Assembly: GCA_002714015.1 (NCBI GenBank)
Contig: PAWF01000032.1
Coordinates: forward strand, 17,315-25,958
DNA: 8,644 nucleotides
Source: Gammaproteobacteria bacterium
GTDB lineage: Bacteria > Pseudomonadota > Alphaproteobacteria > UBA828
Direction of reading: 5' to 3'
Shown here: positions 6,109-8,644 of the stretch, one piece after another
Layout of the letters: each line of letters begins with the position of its first letter
Numbering within the stretch: the first letter of the stretch is position 1
Notes under the pieces: generated by a model
Databases searched by the model: none
What the model was told of the DNA's origin: nothing
What the model saw: only the letters and a program-made list of their open reading frames with translations
Translations under genes and position numbers: made by a program

Positions 6109-8199
6109 TTAACCTGCAGCAAACTTTGCTAATATGGCAAGTAAAAGTATTGCAACAATGTTTGTTATTTTAATCATGGGGTTTACTGCTGGTCCTGCAG
6201 TATCCTTGTATGGATCACCAACTGTATCTCCAGTTACAGCAGCTTTATGGCTATCTGAACCCTTACCACCATGATTTCCATCCTCTATGTATTTCTTCGC
6301 GTTATCCCACGCACCGCCTCCAGCAGTCATAGAGATTGCAACATATAAGCCAGTTACAATTGTGCCCATTAGACAAGCACCAAGAGCTGAAAAGCCTGCT
6401 GATTGTCCAGCTATTGCCCAAATAACTATATACAGAAGTATGGGAGCAACTACAGGTAGTAGAGAAGGAATAATCATTTCACGAATTGCAGATTTAGTCA
6501 GCAAATCAACAGCTCGCCCATATTCTGGCTTTGCTGTACCCTCCATAATACCACTTATCTCTTTAAATTGCCTTCTTACCTCTATAACAACTGATGCTGC
6601 AGCACGACCCACCGATAACATAGCCATAGACCCAAATAGAAAAGGTAACATTCCACCAAAAAACAAGCCAACTACCACATAAGGGTTTGACAGACTAAAC
6701 TCTACCGGCACGTCTGGAAAATATTTCTTTAAATCCTGAGTGTATGCAGCAAATAGCACAAGAGCAGCAAGACCTGCTGAAGCTATTGCATATCCTTTAG
6801 TTACTGCTTTAGTAGTGTTACCCACGGCATCCAAAGCGTCAGTAGTTTTTCTTACATCATCAGGAAGCTCTGCCATCTCTGCAATGCCCCCCGCATTATC
6901 AGTGACAGGACCATATGCGTCGAGAGCTACAACCATTCCGGCAAGCGCTAACATTGCAGTCACTGCAACTGCGATTCCGAATAATCCCGCGCATAGGTAG
7001 GCAAGTATAATACCTGCAGCAATTATTATAGCAGGAACCGCACAGGCCTGCATTGAAATAGCAAGACCTTGTATAATATTAGTCGCATCCCCCGTTTCTG
7101 AAGCTTTAGCGATAGATTTGACAGGCTTAAAATCTGTAGATGTATAATATTCGGTTATCCAAACCATAAGACCAGTTACAACTAAGCCAATTAATCCGCA
7201 AAGAAAAAGGTCAGAACCACTAGACGAAACACCGCCTACCATAAATTGTGTATCCCAACCAACTACCCATTCTGTAATAGGCCAGAATGCTATCCCTGAA
7301 AGTACAGCTGAAACAATAAAACCCTTGTAAAGAGCTGGCATAATTTTTTGACTACGGCCTAGTCTTACAAAAAATGTTCCTATGACAGATGTAACAATGC
7401 AAGCTCCACCTATTGCAAGTGGGTATAACATCATTGATTCTTGTAGCGCACCTGTAAAAAATACAGCTGCTAGGAGCATTGTTGCAACAAGTGTAACCGC
7501 ATAAGTTTCAAATAAATCCGCTGCCATACCAGCGCAATCACCAACATTGTCACCAACATTGTCAGCAATAACTGCTGCATTTCTTGGATCATCTTCAGGG
7601 ATACCTGCTTCTACTTTCCCCACCAGATCTGCGCCTACATCCGCACCCTTTGTAAAAATTCCTCCACCAAGGCGGGCAAAAATAGAGATTAAAGAACCCC
7701 CAAACCCTAGGGCAACAAGAGCCTCAATAATCTCATCTGTATGAACATCAGTCGCACGTAAAATACCGTAGTAAATCAAAACCCCGAGAAGACCGAGTCC
7801 AACTACAAGCATCCCAGTTACTGCACCAGAACGAAAAGCTATTGATAATGCGGCCTTCAAGCCCTCTGTAGCTGCTTGGGCTGTTCTTACATTAGCCCTA
7901 ACAGAGACATACATCCCTATATATCCAGCCGCTGCAGAAAGTATGGCACCAATTGCAAATCCAATACCAACTTTATAGCCTAAGAGACCTGTTAAAATTC
8001 CAAAAATGACAATTCCAACAATACCTATTGTTATATATTGTCGATTTAAATAAGCCCGCGCGCCCTCTTGGACAGCAGCAGCAATTTCTTGCATCCGTTC
8101 GGACCCAGTGCTTGCCGCAAACACCGACCTTACAGCATAAATACCATAAAGAAGTGAAACGACCCCACAGGCGAGAGCGAACCAGTAGATGGCATCCAT
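6109..8199 (-). CDS. hppA: Membrane-bound proton-translocating pyrophosphatase, K+-independent type
   Basis: This integral-membrane enzyme hydrolyses cytoplasmic pyrophosphate and pumps H+ across the inner membrane; in some bacteria it can run backwards to make pyrophosphate. The 696-residue protein is full length with about 16 hydrophobic segments. Substrate and Mg-binding motifs are intact: [13 protein letters not shown] at 185-197, [19 protein letters not shown] at 213-231, [18 protein letters not shown] at 425-442, [15 protein letters not shown] at 627-641 and [15 protein letters not shown] at 657-671. In [16 protein letters not shown] (460-475) Lys464 and Thr467 replace the Ala and Gly/Ala of K+-dependent enzymes, the established mark of the K+-independent H+-pumping class. 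GAAGGA lies about 13 bases before the ATG, a somewhat long spacing, but the N-terminal [19 protein letters not shown] helix starts properly. It faces bamE and follows thiL after a 299-base gap. Confidence 0.98.
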   Translation of the reverse strand: MDAIYWFALACGVVSLLYGIYAVRSVFAASTGSERMQEIAAAVQEGARAYLNRQYITIGIVGIVIFGILTGLLGYKVGIGFAIGAILSAAAGYIGMYVSVRANVRTAQAATEGLKAALSIAFRSGAVTGMLVVGLGLLGVLIYYGILRATDVHTDEIIEALVALGFGGSLISIFARLGGGIFTKGADVGADLVGKVEAGIPEDDPRNAAVIADNVGDNVGDCAGMAADLFETYAVTLVATMLLAAVFFTGALQESMMLYPLAIGGACIVTSVIGTFFVRLGRSQKIMPALYKGFIVSAVLSGIAFWPITEWVVGWDTQFMVGGVSSSGSDLFLCGLIGLVVTGLMVWITEYYTSTDFKPVKSIAKASETGDATNIIQGLAISMQACAVPAIIIAAGIILAYLCAGLFGIAVAVTAMLALAGMVVALDAYGPVTDNAGGIAEMAELPDDVRKTTDALDAVGNTTKAVTKGYAIASAGLAALVLFAAYTQDLKKYFPDVPVEFSLSNPYVVVGLFFGGMLPFLFGSMAMLSVGRAAASVVIEVRRQFKEISGIMEGTAKPEYGRAVDLLTKSAIREMIIPSLLPVVAPILLYIVIWAIAGQSAGFSALGACLMGTIVTGLYVAISMTAGGGAWDNAKKYIEDGNHGGKGSDSHKAAVTGDTVGDPYKDTAGPAVNPMIKITNIVAILLLAILAKFAAG

Positions 8200-8498
8200 T
8201 TTCCGGTTTAATCCTTCGTTCTAATTAAAACTGAATATCCCAATGTTTAGGAAAAATTAAAGAAAAATACTACAGAATAAATTAAGCAGTTTCCTTACTT
8301 AAATAATTTATTTAAAAAATTCGGGCGGAAAATGCCAGAGAATGCAAAGAAACGCAACTAAAGTGACAAAGACAATGTATGATTTCTATATTGTTTATTA
8401 CTTTAGTGCTATAAAAACAGCATAAAACTAAGGTTTTTCAGAGTTTAGGTCTCAATTTAGAAAATATTTAATAAAGCGCTTTAACGTTACTATATTGA
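8200..8498. other. Non-coding stretch between thiL and hppA
   Basis: These 299 AT-rich bases contain no convincing reading frame on either strand. Next to the thiL stop lie two abutting perfect palindromes, AAAGCGCTTT (8473-8482) and TAACGTTA (8482-8489), which share one base. They have no T-run, so they are not a classical terminator and may be a protein-binding site or chance. The hppA promoter must lie here if the gene is not read through from thiL, but I could not place a -35/-10 pair with confidence. No tRNA, riboswitch or repeat was recognised. Confidence 0.5.
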
Positions 8499-8644
8499 CT
8501 AAAAGTGACTATATCCTATCGAGTCGAACTCAATAATACTATGGTTTTTATTATAAAAAGAAATATTAGCAGGACCCAAACTAGTTATGCCAATTTGTGA
8601 AATATTTAAATCATAGATACAAGCTAGGTCTCTAACCTTAGATT
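8499..8644 (-). CDS. thiL: Thiamine-monophosphate kinase ThiL, C-terminal end only
   Basis: Minus-strand reading from the right edge gives 47 residues in frame and then TAG at 8499-8501; the 5' part lies outside the window. The fragment reads VRDLACIYDLNISQIG near its start and ends IEFDSIGYSHF. This matches the closing part of ThiL in Alphaproteobacteria: an alpha helix with LA, then an IG strand (usually VTRIGRI), a GxGI/VxxxxxDG-like turn (here LGPANISFYNKN) and the final GYxHF or GWDHF. ThiL phosphorylates thiamine monophosphate to thiamine diphosphate, the active cofactor, with ATP. The place upstream of hppA fits the nusB-thiL-hppA order I recall from this class. The catalytic ATP and Mg sites are not in view. 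The call rests on a short diverged end plus context. Confidence 0.72.
   Translation of the reverse strand, partial: SKVRDLACIYDLNISQIGITSLGPANISFYNKNHSIIEFDSIGYSHF

Noticed and set aside
6287..7000. Plus-strand open frames inside hppA (6287-6682 and 6740-7000), and similar ones at 7547-7744 and 8028-8228
   Set aside because: They mirror the hppA coding strand and give Ala/Pro/Thr-rich strings without domain features, as expected of antisense shadows.
1..8644. CRISPR array, insertion sequence, prophage, toxin-antitoxin or defence system
   Set aside because: No repeat-spacer pattern, transposase, terminal inverted repeats or recognisable defence genes are present; the content is core housekeeping.

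Overview
This is an AT-rich chromosomal window that looks like a conserved core locus of an alphaproteobacterium, not a mobile or accessory island. On the minus strand the gene order is CBP3-type cytochrome bc1 chaperone, YceD/DUF177, rpmF, plsX, fabH, ihfA, an orphan MerR regulator and tRNA-Pro. On the other side of the CBP3 gene, bamE is divergent, followed by hppA and the end of thiL. From memory, this arrangement recurs across Alphaproteobacteria. The low G+C and compact spacing suggest a streamlined, possibly marine or uncultured lineage, but the sequence cannot name it. Tryptophans at conserved positions use TGG and stops are standard, so the genetic code looks normal.

Layout from left to right. 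Positions 1-620 (minus) hold a 3'-truncated SRAP/YedK-HMCES abasic-site shield protein. Positions 783-859 (minus) hold tRNA-Pro(GGG), whose T-stem has a mismatch at the normally invariant 53-61 pair and whose 3' end can fold into a small hairpin with its own trailer. Positions 1000-5464 (minus) form the main gene cluster. A 134-bp divergent intergenic region separates it from bamE (plus, 5599-6030), with a plausible promoter on each strand. bamE and hppA (minus, 6109-8199) converge on a 16-bp-stem hairpin that looks like a shared bidirectional terminator. A 299-bp non-coding stretch separates hppA from the last 47 codons of thiL, which runs off the right edge.

The genes serve the cell envelope, respiration and growth. 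PlsX and FabH direct acyl groups into phospholipid and fatty-acid synthesis. RpmF and YceD belong to the large ribosomal subunit and its rRNA. The CBP3 homologue helps assemble cytochrome bc1, HppA stores pyrophosphate energy as a proton gradient, and BamE inserts outer-membrane proteins. IHF-alpha and the MerR protein are DNA-binding regulators at the end of the cluster. I found no clear evidence of a novel system, CRISPR array, insertion sequence or prophage. The points most worth a second look are the tRNA-Pro variant and its 3' hairpin, the tailed IHF-alpha, the cysteine-free MerR protein, and the long thiL-hppA gap.
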